DNA of 64,000 nucleotides, from NCBI RefSeq assembly GCF_014250515.1, contig NZ_CP060202.1:4227501-4291500 (forward strand), in the 5' to 3' direction. A model generated the notes under the pieces. That model made no database searches. It worked only from the letters and a program-made list of their open reading frames with translations, and was not told the origin of the DNA. How positions within the stretch are numbered: the first letter of the stretch is position 1; each line of letters begins with the position of its first letter. Of this stretch, positions 55,178 to 64,000 are shown piece by piece. The stretch is from Hymenobacter sediminicola. Lineage in GTDB: Bacteria; Bacteroidota; Bacteroidia; Cytophagales; Hymenobacteraceae. The position numbers and the translations under genes were made by a program.

Positions 55178-55220
55178 CACAAAAAAGCCCCTCATATTTT
55201 AAATGAGGGGCTTTTTTGTG
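55178..55220. terminator. Bidirectional terminator
   Basis: 18-bp perfect arms CACAAAAAAGCCCCTCAT / ATGAGGGGCTTTTTTGTG, 7-nt loop, between convergent genes; T tracts on both strands. Confidence 0.92.
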
Positions 55221-55237
55221 TCTATACAATGTGCTTA

Positions 55238-55900
55238 TCAGGCGGCGGCCAGTACGTCCGGGTCGTTGTGAGCGGGTGAGTTCACACGGGTTGTCACAGC
55301 GTATTCGCGCATCAGATCCGTAGGATAAGGCTGGAGCAGGTGCTGATGGTCAGATAGGCTCACTCTATCATCCAGCCAGGCTAGCTCTGCCTCGCGTCCC
55401 TGCAGAATCACGGGCATACGGTTGTGGATGGAAGCCATCAACTCGTTGGGCTCGGTGGTGATGATGGTGAACGTAGGACGCACTTCTCCAGTCTGGCGGT
55501 CTATCCACTCGTCCCAGAGGCCGGCAAAGGCAAACGTCTCCTCCTGCTGCAGCAAAATGCGGTGGGGCACTTTGCCAGCGGCCGTCACCTGCCACTCATA
55601 AAAACTATCGGCGGGCACAAGGCAGCGGCGGCGCTGCAGCAACTGCCGGAATGAAGGCTTATCGGCCAGTGTTTCGGCGCGGGCATTAATAGGTTTAGGT
55701 GCGGCTTTCAGATCTTTCACCCAGCCCGGAATCAGGCCCCACTGCAACAGCTGAATCTGGCCGGGCTCGGTGTTCAGAATCACCGGGAGCTGCTGCGACG
55801 GGGCGGCATTGTAGTTCGGCGCGGCCTCCGCTTTGAAGGTAGCCTCGAAGCGCTTTTCGAGTACAGGGCGAGGGGCAGTGGTAGTATAGCGGCCACACAT
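55238..55900 (-). CDS. SOS-response-associated (SRAP/YedK/HMCES) protein
   Basis: 220 residues. Starts MCGRYT, so Cys2 becomes the N-terminal residue that forms a thiazolidine crosslink with abasic sites in single-stranded DNA. Other SRAP motifs: PNYNAAPSQQLPVI, LLQWGLIPGWVKD, INARAETLADKPSF, CLVPADSFYEWQ and the catalytic ASIHNRMPVIL. It shields abasic sites at replication forks from error-prone repair. Length is typical. It appears monocistronic on the minus strand. Confidence 0.95.
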   Translation of the reverse strand: MCGRYTTTAPRPVLEKRFEATFKAEAAPNYNAAPSQQLPVILNTEPGQIQLLQWGLIPGWVKDLKAAPKPINARAETLADKPSFRQLLQRRRCLVPADSFYEWQVTAAGKVPHRILLQQEETFAFAGLWDEWIDRQTGEVRPTFTIITTEPNELMASIHNRMPVILQGREAELAWLDDRVSLSDHQHLLQPYPTDLMREYAVTTRVNSPAHNDPDVLAAA

Positions 55901-56010
55901 AAGCTGCAGAAGATTAGTGGTTCAGAAGACAGATAACTTGCCTTTCTAGTAACGCCATATTGAAAGCCTGAGTTCGGCTTCTGGGGCATGAGCCGGCTCA
56001 TTTCCAGCAG

Positions 56011-56040
56011 CAAAAAGCCCCGGCCTTTGGGGGCCGGGGC
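56011..56040 (-). terminator. Terminator of the PHP-fold protein gene
   Basis: GCCCCGGCC / GGCCGGGGC, loop of 6 nt; on the minus strand it is followed by CTTTTTG, 32 bp past the stop at 56072. Confidence 0.85.
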
Positions 56041-56071
56041 GTCATCGAAAATGAGAGCCGCTTTGGGCGCT

Positions 56072-57496
56072 TTATTGCGCTACTACCAACTTGCGGTACG
56101 TGGTAGTGCCATCCTGCGTCAGCCGGACAGTGTAGAGGCCGGCGGCCAGTTGGCTCTGCACTGTGTTGAGTTCGTAGGCGTGTGGGCCGGCAGCCTGCCG
56201 CTCACCGCGGGCCAGCGTATATACCGGGCGGCCCAAAGCATCCAGCACTTCCAACGTGACGCTGGAGGTGGCTGGCAACGAGTAGGACAGCGTGGCTGTG
56301 CCGCCGCTCACAGGGTTCGGAAATACATCCAGCTGAGCCAGCTCGTGGCCCGCCGCTGCCGACAGCACCGACGTGCGGTTGTACCAGATAGGCGACGTGA
56401 CGATGCGGTTGCCGTCATTCTGAATGATAACGGCGTAATAGTAATAGGCCGAATTCGGAACGTTGGTATCGGTGAAGGTGAGAGCCGCCGCGCCTGCAGG
56501 AGCGTTGACCAAGGCTATAGCATTGACGCCGTTTCCGGGCACGCCGCGCATCAGCGTCAGGGACCGGACAGCTTCGTTGTCGCCATCCGCAACCGACACG
56601 TTAATATCGGCATTGGTGCCGCCCTGTAGCACGCTGCCCATCGGCTCGCCATTCAGCGTGAAGCTCACTTGCGCGTTCCAGTCGTCGGAAGCGTAGAAGC
56701 GGCGGGCGCGCAGCGCCTGCATCAGACTGGCCTTGGTGAGCGAAGGAGCCAGCACCACCAGGCGGCCCGGCGTGGTACGCCCGAAGGTGGTGTTGTGGTT
56801 GTCGTGGTCGAGGCTAATACCGATGTGGTAGCCGCGGGCCAGCAGCCGCTGATAGGTGCTTTCGTAGGAGCTGGTGCTGGGGTTGGAATAGGTGATATTG
56901 GTGGACGTGGCCGGGCCAGAGCGCAACACGGTGCTTACGATGGCACTGTCGGCAGTGGGGCTGAACGTACCGCTAGCCAGGTTGCCGTAGTCGCCGGTTT
57001 GGGGATGGGCCAGCATGGCAAACGCACCCGGCCGCCGATTGATTTCCTTGAACAGCGCCTGATAGTTGTTCTTGGGCACGAAGACGTTGAAGTTGCCGGC
57101 TTCCCAGCCCAGCAGCTGATCTACGCCATATACCAGCACGTGGCCGCCGCCCGAAATAACGCCCCACTCCATGCCATACAGTGCTACAAAGGAGCCATCC
57201 ACGGTGGCGCTGTCGGCTTGGCGCAGGCCACGGGCATAGTTAGGGAGTTGCATACCGGCCTGGCTATGGTTGTGCTCCGAAATACCCAGGAAGTCCAGAT
57301 GCAGCGAGGCATCGGCAAAGCCATAGTTCTGGTAAGGCGTGGCATAGCCGGTGCGGGCCTCGTCCTGGTTGCCATCGGAGTAGCTGGAGTGGGCGTGCAG
57401 GTTGCCGTAGTAGAAGTTGTAGGCGGTGGGCGTTTGCGCGCGCGCCAGCGTCGCCCAGCCGCACAGGGCCAGGAGAAGCGCAATGGGTTTCAGCAT
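56072..57496 (-). CDS. Secreted PHP-domain-like phosphoesterase with T9SS sorting domain
   Basis: 474 residues from ATG 57496, which starts the signal peptide LKPIALLLALCGWATLARAQ; the frame extends to 57592 without a signal. The PHP metal-site pattern is YGNLHAHSSYSDG near the mature N-terminus, LGISEHNHS, then FAMLAHPQTGDYGN and GISLDHDNHNT. A C-terminal sorting domain begins DVFPNPVSGGTATLSYSLP and ends TTTYRKLVVAQ. Surface or secreted phosphoesterases with PHP folds have been little studied. Substrate unknown. A terminator lies at 56011. Confidence 0.88.
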   Translation of the reverse strand: MLKPIALLLALCGWATLARAQTPTAYNFYYGNLHAHSSYSDGNQDEARTGYATPYQNYGFADASLHLDFLGISEHNHSQAGMQLPNYARGLRQADSATVDGSFVALYGMEWGVISGGGHVLVYGVDQLLGWEAGNFNVFVPKNNYQALFKEINRRPGAFAMLAHPQTGDYGNLASGTFSPTADSAIVSTVLRSGPATSTNITYSNPSTSSYESTYQRLLARGYHIGISLDHDNHNTTFGRTTPGRLVVLAPSLTKASLMQALRARRFYASDDWNAQVSFTLNGEPMGSVLQGGTNADINVSVADGDNEAVRSLTLMRGVPGNGVNAIALVNAPAGAAALTFTDTNVPNSAYYYYAVIIQNDGNRIVTSPIWYNRTSVLSAAAGHELAQLDVFPNPVSGGTATLSYSLPATSSVTLEVLDALGRPVYTLARGERQAAGPHAYELNTVQSQLAAGLYTVRLTQDGTTTYRKLVVAQ

Positions 57497-57655
57497 GTTG
57501 TAACAGGTGTGTAGTAGCAGAGCGAAGCCCAAAGATACCGCTTCCGGAAGGAAGCTGCCGAAAGACATAATTTCACACCTCGCACCACCCACAAGCCGAG
57601 GCGCAACGGTTGTCGTTTTTCTGCATCCCTTAGTCTGTTCCTATCTTTCTGGTCT

Positions 57656-59458
57656 ATGAAACTCTTCCCACGCCTTGCAGTTCTGGCCGCTCTGCTCACG
57701 GCCCCATTGGCAGCCGCGCTGGCCCAGGCCCCGCTCACCTATACCATCAGCATGGACCCGGCCACCGACAGTGACGCGTTTCAGGTGAAGCTGGAGCTGC
57801 CAGAGCTGAAGAAAGAGCAGGGTGTATATCAGTTTGCCGCTACCGCGCCGGGCACCTACCAGGTAATGGACATTGGCCGCTTCGTGCGCAAGTTCGAGGC
57901 CTTCGACAAGAAGGGAAAACCGTTGGAAGTGAAGCAGCTTTCTACCAACCAGTGGCAGCTACTGAAACCCGAAAAAACCCGCGAAATCCGCTACACCATT
58001 GCCGAAACCTGGGACACGCCGGTGAAGGAGCATACGGTGTACCGGATGTGCGGCTCGTCTTTAGAAACCGACCATGCGCTGCTCAACGGCCAGACCATAT
58101 TGGGCTATCCGCAGGGCTGGCAGGCCCGGCCGCTGCGCATCAAGCTGAACTACCCGCAGGGCTGGAAAATCGGGACGGCCCTGACGGCCGACGCGCAGGG
58201 CTACTATACGGCCAAAACATACGACCAAGCCGTGGATTCGCCGTTTCTGCTGGGCCGCCTCACGGAGGCCAAAACCATGATTGGCACTACCGAAGTTGAC
58301 CTGCTCTGCTACTCAAAGACCGACCAGGTGCAGGCCGAGCCGCTGCTGAAAGAAATGCAGCAGATGCTGAACGCCGCCCAGCAGTTTCTAGTGCAGCTGC
58401 CGGTACAGCGCTACACCTTCCTATACCACTTCGATGACGTGAGCAACGGCGCCTGGGAGCATTCTTACAGCTCCGAATATGTGCTGCGTGAAGCGCCCTT
58501 CACACCCGACTTGGCAGCCCGCGTCACGAGCATTGCGGCCCACGAGTTCTTCCACGTCGTGACGCCGCTCAACATTCACTCCGAAATCATTCAGCAGTTC
58601 AACTTTGTGCAGCCTACCGGCTCGGAGCATTTGTGGCTGTATGAGGGCACCACGGAGTGGGCGGCCGGCATGATGCAACTGCGCGGTGGCCTGATGCCGC
58701 TGGACGAATATCTGCAGGAAATGAGCGGCAAGATTGCCTACGACCACCAGTACGCCGACACTACTTACTCGCTCAGTCGCCTCGGCCTCAACTCCTTTTC
58801 TGATGAAGGCCAGCGCCAGTATGGCAACATCTATCAGCGCGGCGCCGTCACGGCCGCTCTGCTGGATTTGCGCCTGCTGGAACTGTCTGGCGGAAAGCGC
58901 GGACTGCGCGAAGTGATACTGGACCTCACCAAGCGCTACGGTCCCGATAAGCCGTTCTCGGAAAAGACTTTTTTCCAGGATTTCACCCAGCTCACTTACC
59001 CAGAAATCGGCGACTTTTTTGCGCGCTATGTGCAGCAGGCACAGCCGCTCCCGCTGGCCGAGTACTATGCAAAAGTAGGCGTGCAATACTCGCCGGTGCT
59101 GCGCACCGGCCGGCAGATTGCCAGCTTAGGCGCCAGCTTCAACGGAGGACCAAACGTCATCGTGTTCGAGCAGGTGAGCCCGGCGCTGAAAGCCTGCGGT
59201 GTGGCCGAAGGCGACCTGCTTGTGGCCTACCAAGGCGAAACCATAACGCCAGACAACCTGAACGCACTGATGAGCAAAGCCAAAGCCGGCAAGCCCGGCC
59301 AGGAATACGAGCTAACGGTGCGACGGGAAGGAACCGATAAGAAAATCAAGTGCAAGCTACAGGGCAAAGAGGAAGTGAAACGCTACCAACTCACAGCTAT
59401 GCCCAGCCCCACGCCCGCCCAGCTGGCGTTGCGCCAGGCCTGGCTCAAGAATCTGTAG
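57656..59458 (+). CDS. M61-family metallopeptidase with PDZ domain
   Basis: 600 residues with signal peptide FPRLAVLAALLTAPLAAALAQ. The N-terminal M61 domain has FAATAPGTYQVMDIGRFV and PVQRYTFLYHFDDVSNGAWEHSYS (in parts). The zinc site is HEFFH (296-300) with the downstream glutamate in LWLYEGTTEW. A PDZ domain follows at about 490-560 (VFEQVSPALKACGVAEGDLLVAYQG, in parts). M61 enzymes are glycyl aminopeptidases acting outside the cytoplasm. It is divergent from the PHP gene; a TATCTTTC (-7-like) at 57642-57649 lies close to the start codon. Confidence 0.93.
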   Translation: MKLFPRLAVLAALLTAPLAAALAQAPLTYTISMDPATDSDAFQVKLELPELKKEQGVYQFAATAPGTYQVMDIGRFVRKFEAFDKKGKPLEVKQLSTNQWQLLKPEKTREIRYTIAETWDTPVKEHTVYRMCGSSLETDHALLNGQTILGYPQGWQARPLRIKLNYPQGWKIGTALTADAQGYYTAKTYDQAVDSPFLLGRLTEAKTMIGTTEVDLLCYSKTDQVQAEPLLKEMQQMLNAAQQFLVQLPVQRYTFLYHFDDVSNGAWEHSYSSEYVLREAPFTPDLAARVTSIAAHEFFHVVTPLNIHSEIIQQFNFVQPTGSEHLWLYEGTTEWAAGMMQLRGGLMPLDEYLQEMSGKIAYDHQYADTTYSLSRLGLNSFSDEGQRQYGNIYQRGAVTAALLDLRLLELSGGKRGLREVILDLTKRYGPDKPFSEKTFFQDFTQLTYPEIGDFFARYVQQAQPLPLAEYYAKVGVQYSPVLRTGRQIASLGASFNGGPNVIVFEQVSPALKACGVAEGDLLVAYQGETITPDNLNALMSKAKAGKPGQEYELTVRREGTDKKIKCKLQGKEEVKRYQLTAMPSPTPAQLALRQAWLKNL

Positions 59459-59474
59459 CCTAGTAGACACCCTT

Positions 59475-61025
59475 TTACTTTTTGCTGTCCAGAAATTTCA
59501 GCAGCACCCCGTTCGTCCAGCCAAAACCGTCTTGTAGTGGGTATTCGCCGCCCCCGGCAGGCAGATGCGTGTCTACCACGTTGTATTTCTCCAGCAGTTT
59601 GCCTGTTTGCTGAAACACACGTGCGTTCAAACGTACCCAGCGGCTGGTGACCGTATCGGCCAGAGCCTGCTGGCCCGTGCGAGCAAGTCCCTGTACGGCT
59701 ATATACTGTAGCGGAGCCCAGGCATTGGGCGCATCCCACTGCTGGCCGCTGGCCGTGAGTGTAGTGAGCAGGCCGCCGTCTTTCAGAAAGTCCCGCTGCA
59801 ACCCCGCGCCAACCTGGCGGGCCTGTTGGGGCGTGGCTACATCAAATGCCAGTGGAAATACTCCAGCCAGCGTCCGGATAGCGGCTGGGCGGCGCTGCAC
59901 CAAGTCGTAGTCGGTGAACCAGCCGACTGTGGGGTTCCAGCAGTATAGCTGGATGGCCTGGCGGCGCTGCCGGACTTTCTGCTCCCACTGGCGCGCTGTT
60001 TGCCGCTTGCCCTGCACGGCATAGGTGCGGGCAATGGTTTCTTCCAGCGTCAGAAGCAGACAGTTCAGGTCTACGGGCGCCAGTTCGGTGGTGCGGATGG
60101 AGGCCAGCGTGTTTTCGGGCCCAAACCAGCGGGTGCTGAAGTCCCAGCCGGAAGCTGCCGCCGCCCGAATGTTGCGGTAGAACTGCGGAGCCGGCTGCTT
60201 GCTCTGGCGGGCAGCCTCCACATCCTCTACATACGACTCTTCTCGCGGCTCCGTACTGTCGTCCCAGTAGCGGTTGAGTAGTTCGCCGCCGGGCAGGCGC
60301 ACTACACGGCGCGTGGCTTTACCAGAACTCAGCGAGTCGGCTCCCGCCATCCAGTAGGCATGCTCGCGCAACAGAGCCGGCTGGTAGCGGCGCAGCACCG
60401 TATCTGACTGGGCCTGGGCCAGCAGCTGTACCATCAGGGCGAAAAAGGGCGGCTGCGAGCGGGTGAGGTAGTAGGTGCGGTTGCCGTTCGGGATAAAGCC
60501 GTAGCGGTTTATCAGGTAGGCGAAATTATCGGTCATGCTGCGCACCAGCGCCGTGCGGCCAGCCTGTTGCAAACCCAGCATCGTGAAGTAGGAGTCCCAG
60601 TAGTATACTTCCCGGAAACGCCCGCCCGGCACCACGTAAGCCTTAGGAAGCGGCAACAGCGAACTGTACGGCTCAGCAGTACGTTGCGCCGGGCGCTGCA
60701 GCACGGTCCAGAGCGTATCGAGGTGAAGACGCAGGCCCGCGGCTACGTTGCTGCGGTATGTGGCAGCACTTTCTTCGGGCAACCGGAAGTAAGTCTGTAT
60801 AAACTGCTCCAGCCGGAAGCCAGGGTTGCCTTTCTGCTGCTGCCAGGCGGCCAGAATAACACGTGGCGGCTGTAGGGGCACGGCATCTACAAACGTCTTG
60901 TTATCCGGAAACACCCGGCCAAGCTGCACAGCTTCAAAGAGGCCCGGAAACAGTTGGCGTGGGGTGGGCTGCGCGTAGCTATTGGCTGCCAGCAACAGGC
61001 AGCACACAAAAAGCAGTTTTCTCAT
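59475..61025 (-). CDS. treA: Periplasmic trehalase (GH37)
   Basis: 516 residues with signal peptide RKLLFVCCLLLAANSYAQ. Trehalase signatures: PGGRFREVYYWDSYF (signature 1), QWDAPNAWAPLQ (signature 2, usually QWDxPNGWxP), SGWDFSTRWF with the likely catalytic Asp and the glycine-rich GGGEYPLQDGFGWTNGV near the C-terminus. It hydrolyses trehalose to two glucose, here in the periplasm. Tail-to-tail with the M61 gene (16 bp between stops). Confidence 0.95.
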   Translation of the reverse strand: MRKLLFVCCLLLAANSYAQPTPRQLFPGLFEAVQLGRVFPDNKTFVDAVPLQPPRVILAAWQQQKGNPGFRLEQFIQTYFRLPEESAATYRSNVAAGLRLHLDTLWTVLQRPAQRTAEPYSSLLPLPKAYVVPGGRFREVYYWDSYFTMLGLQQAGRTALVRSMTDNFAYLINRYGFIPNGNRTYYLTRSQPPFFALMVQLLAQAQSDTVLRRYQPALLREHAYWMAGADSLSSGKATRRVVRLPGGELLNRYWDDSTEPREESYVEDVEAARQSKQPAPQFYRNIRAAAASGWDFSTRWFGPENTLASIRTTELAPVDLNCLLLTLEETIARTYAVQGKRQTARQWEQKVRQRRQAIQLYCWNPTVGWFTDYDLVQRRPAAIRTLAGVFPLAFDVATPQQARQVGAGLQRDFLKDGGLLTTLTASGQQWDAPNAWAPLQYIAVQGLARTGQQALADTVTSRWVRLNARVFQQTGKLLEKYNVVDTHLPAGGGEYPLQDGFGWTNGVLLKFLDSKK

Positions 61026-61079
61026 CCGCAGTTAAACGGCCCACACCCGAAAAAGTGGGGTTGCCCTGGCTTCCGTGCG

Positions 61080-62171
61080 CTAGGCAGGCTCTTTGCGCGG
61101 CAGCTCTATCGTGAAGGTAGTGCCTTGCTGCTCCACGCTCTGGCAATGAATGTGGCCTTTGTGCAACTCTACAATGGTTTTGATAATGGACATGCCCAAG
61201 CCAGTGGTTTTTTCGCCGCGCAGGCCTGGTCGCCGCGCGGGTGTAAACCGGTCGAACAGAACGGGCATCAGCTGCTTCGGAATACCAATCCCGTTATCGG
61301 CGACGGAAACCAACACGCGGCCCGGCTCTTCGACTACGCTTACCTCAATCTGCCCACCGTCCGGAGTGAATTTTATAGCGTTAGAAATCAAGTTGTTAAT
61401 CACCTGCATGAACTTGTTATTATCCACCTCGATGTAGGCGCTGGGACTCTCGGGGCGAAACAGGAAGTTTTTGGACAGATGCTCCTCGGAACGCTGGTAC
61501 TCCTCCAGCATTTCGCGCAATTCAGCTACCATATCCACCCGCTCAATCTTCAGCTCCACATGCGAAGATTCCATAAACTCGTTGTCCACGAAGTCCCGAA
61601 TCAGGCTGATACTGTCCTGGCAGGTCGTTTTCATCACGCGTAGCAGCTCATCGAGCTTGGTATCCTGCAGCGGCAGTATTTTCTCCCCAACATAGCCGGC
61701 CAGCTGCTCCATCATGACGAAGGGGCCGGCCAGATCGTGGGAGAGAATTTCGAGCGTTGCGTTTTTCTTTTTGTTGAAACGGTCCGCGTTATCCATGTAC
61801 TCGCGGGTGCTGGTGTAGTCATGCACGGTACCACTTAGGTAGCTGCAGCCAGCGCTTTCGCTCACCCGCGACACCGCGAAGCACAGATGTTGCACACGGC
61901 CATCGGGATGCAGCAGGCGCAGCTCCACATCTTCCAGAAAAGTGCCATGCAGCAAATGCCGGAAACACCCCTCGGCGTAGGCTTGGTCGTCGGGGTGCAC
62001 CAGGGCCAGCAGATTCGGCCATTCCTCATTCACGGCCGTAGCTGGCCGGCCCAGTATGGTTTCGTAAGCCGGACTGACGTAGAGAAATTTCTGCGCCTCA
62101 AGATGATAGACAAAGTAAAGCAGTTGGCTATGTTCGGCGAGCGGACGGAACAGCGTGGAAAAGTCTAGCAT
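61080..62171 (-). CDS. PAS-domain sensor histidine kinase
   Basis: 363 residues, soluble. A PAS domain at about 12-120 (FLYVSPAYETILGRP and VHPDDQAYAEGCF) is followed by the HisKA helix with phospho-acceptor His145 (EILSHDLAGPF). The HATPase domain has the N box NNLISNAIKFTPDGG, G1 VADNGIGIPKQL and G2 TTGLGMSIIKTIVELHKG. No response regulator is adjacent. The STAS-like gene lies 160 bp upstream on the same strand and may be functionally linked. Confidence 0.92.
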   Translation of the reverse strand: MLDFSTLFRPLAEHSQLLYFVYHLEAQKFLYVSPAYETILGRPATAVNEEWPNLLALVHPDDQAYAEGCFRHLLHGTFLEDVELRLLHPDGRVQHLCFAVSRVSESAGCSYLSGTVHDYTSTREYMDNADRFNKKKNATLEILSHDLAGPFVMMEQLAGYVGEKILPLQDTKLDELLRVMKTTCQDSISLIRDFVDNEFMESSHVELKIERVDMVAELREMLEEYQRSEEHLSKNFLFRPESPSAYIEVDNNKFMQVINNLISNAIKFTPDGGQIEVSVVEEPGRVLVSVADNGIGIPKQLMPVLFDRFTPARRPGLRGEKTTGLGMSIIKTIVELHKGHIHCQSVEQQGTTFTIELPRKEPA

Positions 62172-62330
62172 GGGGCGAAAATTCTGCTGGCGGAGCAGCT
62201 CGTCTGGTGGGGGTAGAACTTGTAATCAGAGGCGTATGCCTGCACGGGCACTCCCAAAGGAAGCACCTGACCACCGTGCATCAAGTGCAAGATAAGGGGG
62301 GCGCAATACGGAGCCAGGCAACAGGCATTT

Positions 62331-62738
62331 TTACCGCAACGTGTTTTGCTGCCGCCGGAGCCAGAGGCAGGCCGAGGCCACGTCGTCGAAGGTAGCAACC
62401 AGCGGACGGCGGATGAGTTGCAACGATTCTTCGGACGGCTTGCGGGCCGGAAAGTTGCGTGGATATACCCAGGCCATGTAGCGCAGGCCGGACAGCCGCA
62501 TTTGCTCCAGCCACCCAAACGACCTCTCCGAAAGCTCCGCCGTCTGGTGCGTGATGGAGCTGTTGTCGTTGAGAATTTTTTCGCAGTGCCACAGCTGCAT
62601 CACTTCCAGCATCTGCAGGCAGGCAGCCCAGGAGCTTTCCTTCGTGTGTTCCCCCCGCCAGTCAACGTACAGCCACTGGTTGTCGTGGTCGTAGCCGATG
62701 ACGAGCCCTTCGGTTTGAAGTATGTACTCTAACTGCAT
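62331..62738 (-). CDS. STAS/SpoIIAA-like small protein
   Basis: 135 residues without signal or membrane segment. It shows alternating beta and alpha elements: LVIGYDHDNQWLYVDWRGEH, ESSWAACLQMLEVMQLW, CEKILNDNSSITHQTAELSE (a likely switch loop), LRYMAWVYPRNFPA and VATFDDVASACLWLRRQQ (in parts). The layout matches the SpoIIAA/STAS-like fold seen in many Hymenobacter small proteins. Possible signalling partner of the histidine kinase encoded next; inference only. Confidence 0.78.
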   Translation of the reverse strand: MQLEYILQTEGLVIGYDHDNQWLYVDWRGEHTKESSWAACLQMLEVMQLWHCEKILNDNSSITHQTAELSERSFGWLEQMRLSGLRYMAWVYPRNFPARKPSEESLQLIRRPLVATFDDVASACLWLRRQQNTLR

Positions 62739-62957
62739 AAAAAAGCGGCCTTTCTGCTTACCACACCATTCGGTATCAGCTAAAAAGAGAATACCGAGGA
62801 GCTTGCCACACCTGGTAGCAGTAAACTACATGTAGCTACACAAAAACATTCCCGGCCAGTGGCAAGTGCCGTTTAGAGCCGCCTTCTTTCCCTACGAACC
62901 GCTACCTTTTCGGGCAGAATACTTCTGATTCTTCGCCCAGCCGGCGCCCCGCTATTT

Positions 62958-64000
62958 ATGCAAGAAACTGTACTGCTTGTTTTGAGTCTGCTGTTCGTGA
63001 TGCTCCTGCTCGTGATGCTGGGGCAGAAGCTGCGTATCTCCTACCCTATTTTCCTGGTGCTGGGCGGTCTGGGGCTGAGTTTGGTACCCGGCTTGCCGCA
63101 CATCGTCATCGACCATGAGCTGATCTTCCTGATTTTCTTGCCGCCACTGCTCTACGAAGCGGCCTGGTACACCTCGTGGCAGGACTTCTGGCGCTGGAAA
63201 CGCCCCATAGGGCTCTTGGCATTCGGGCTGGTATTCTTCACGTCCACTATCGTCGCCTACGTGTCGCGGGCCATGATTCCGGGTTTCACGCTGCCGCTGG
63301 GGTTTCTGCTGGGCGGCATCATTTCGCCGCCTGATGCCGTAGCGGCCACGTCGGTTCTCAAAGGCGTGAAAGTGCCGCGCCGCGTGACGGCCATTCTGCA
63401 GGGTGAAAGCCTGATCAACGATGCCAGCAGCCTTATTGTGTTTCGGTTTGCGCTGGCGGCAGTAGTGTCGGGTACGTTTGTGTGGCAGCAGGCCGCCGCC
63501 ACGTTTTTGCTGGTGAGCGGAATGGGTCTATTGGTAGGGCTGGTAGTTGGCCAGGGATTCTACCTCATCCACCGCTACCTGCCCACCACACCCAGCATCA
63601 ACACGGCCCTGACGTTTATTGCGCCCTATTCGATGTATCTGCTGGCTGAGGAATTTCACTTTTCCGGTGTGCTAGCCGTAGTAAGCGGCGGGCTGTTGAT
63701 GTCCTACCACTCGCACCGCGTCTTCGATGCCGCCACCCGCCTGCAGTCTACCAGCGTGTGGGCCAGCGTAGGCTTCGTTCTGAACGGGCTGGTATTCATT
63801 CTGATTGGGCTGGAACTGCGGGTAGCGGTGGAAGGGCTGGGCAACTATTCTCTGAAACAAGCCATTACCTATGGCCTGAGTATCAGTGGCATCGTCATCA
63901 TTATCCGGCTGCTGTGGATGTATCCGGCGGCGTTCGTGCCACGCTGGCTCAGCCGCAGTATCCGCACCTCGGAGCCCAGTCCTGGCTGGCAGGGCACGCT
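62958..64000 (+). CDS. CPA1-family Na+/H+ antiporter, 3' partial
   Basis: ATG 62958 and the frame stays open to the window end, giving the first 347 residues. Multiple membrane helices begin with ETVLLVLSLLFVMLLLVM. CPA1 motifs: FLPPLLYEAAWY, the ion-site segment ISPPDAVAATSVL and LQGESLINDASSLIVF, with the essential aspartates of the family. It exchanges Na+ or K+ for protons across the inner membrane. A -7-like TACCTTTT at 62903-62910 lies upstream in an intergenic stretch of 219 bp that holds no other gene. Confidence 0.92.
   Translation, partial: MQETVLLVLSLLFVMLLLVMLGQKLRISYPIFLVLGGLGLSLVPGLPHIVIDHELIFLIFLPPLLYEAAWYTSWQDFWRWKRPIGLLAFGLVFFTSTIVAYVSRAMIPGFTLPLGFLLGGIISPPDAVAATSVLKGVKVPRRVTAILQGESLINDASSLIVFRFALAAVVSGTFVWQQAAATFLLVSGMGLLVGLVVGQGFYLIHRYLPTTPSINTALTFIAPYSMYLLAEEFHFSGVLAVVSGGLLMSYHSHRVFDAATRLQSTSVWASVGFVLNGLVFILIGLELRVAVEGLGNYSLKQAITYGLSISGIVIIIRLLWMYPAAFVPRWLSRSIRTSEPSPGWQGT

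Noticed and set aside
62770-62835. Short palindromes TCGGTAT/ATACCGA and CTACATGTAG upstream of the antiporter
   Set aside because: Arms of 5-7 bp are expected by chance in a 200-bp AT-richer spacer, and position relative to the start gives no clear role.

Overview
The window looks like a chromosomal segment of a high-GC Bacteroidetes bacterium, most likely Hymenobacter or a close relative (Cytophagales, Hymenobacteraceae). The evidence is type IX secretion C-terminal domains on three secreted proteins, TonB-CTD repeat proteins, the MoxR-DUF58-BatA-DUF4175 cluster, DUF1800/DUF1501 and DUF4159 proteins, TANNTTTG-like -7 elements instead of typical -10 boxes, and weak Shine-Dalgarno sites. No rRNA, tRNA, CRISPR array, prophage or transposase was seen. 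Both ends cut genes: a FabH-type ketosynthase on the left and a CPA1 Na+/H+ antiporter on the right.

Layout. 1-14.7 kb is mostly envelope and secreted proteins: FabH (partial), a secreted metzincin, DUF72, RlpA, a beta-barrel, penicillin acylase, a protein with four TonB C-terminal-like repeats, a lipase-like lipoprotein, a single-domain TonB-CTD protein and small secreted proteins. 15.0-19.75 kb (minus strand) is a compact efflux operon: TolC, universal stress protein, EmrA-like adaptor, EmrB-like MFS pump. Divergent from it is a GAF-GAF-AAA+-Fis sigma-54 activator, and the shared spacer holds a long inverted repeat, a second palindrome and a -24/-12-like element. 22-26.3 kb has an M1 aminopeptidase and a thioredoxin-fold protein. 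26.5-29.1 kb has a 40-residue lysine-rich ORF followed by a McrB-McrC type IV restriction pair.

29.2-38.1 kb is an unusual array of three TldD paralogues with twin-arginine leaders and two PmbA/TldE paralogues. It includes an unannotated decayed 3' end of a further pmbA copy, and a mosaic pattern of near-identical blocks that suggests duplication and gene conversion. 38.1-48.3 kb has beta-barrel proteins, DUF4159, and the operon MoxR ATPase, DUF58, BatA-like, DUF4175-like and a further membrane protein, the last three with 4-bp overlaps.

48.4-51 kb has small secreted proteins, then an ECF sigma factor beside a membrane protein that joins an anti-sigma-like N-terminus to a periplasmic trypsin-like protease. 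51.2-54.7 kb is a DUF1800/DUF1501 pair, the latter with both a Tat-like leader and a T9SS tail. 54.8-64 kb has a small tail-anchored-like protein, an SRAP/YedK protein, a T9SS-tagged PHP-fold protein, an M61 peptidase, a periplasmic trehalase, a PAS histidine kinase with a small STAS-like neighbour, and the antiporter.

No single gene set is clearly a wholly new system. The strongest candidates for undescribed biology are the Tat-TldD/PmbA array, the sigma factor with its anti-sigma/protease fusion, and the sigma-54-controlled efflux operon with its operator-like repeats. All functions are inferred from motifs read by eye; no database search was run.
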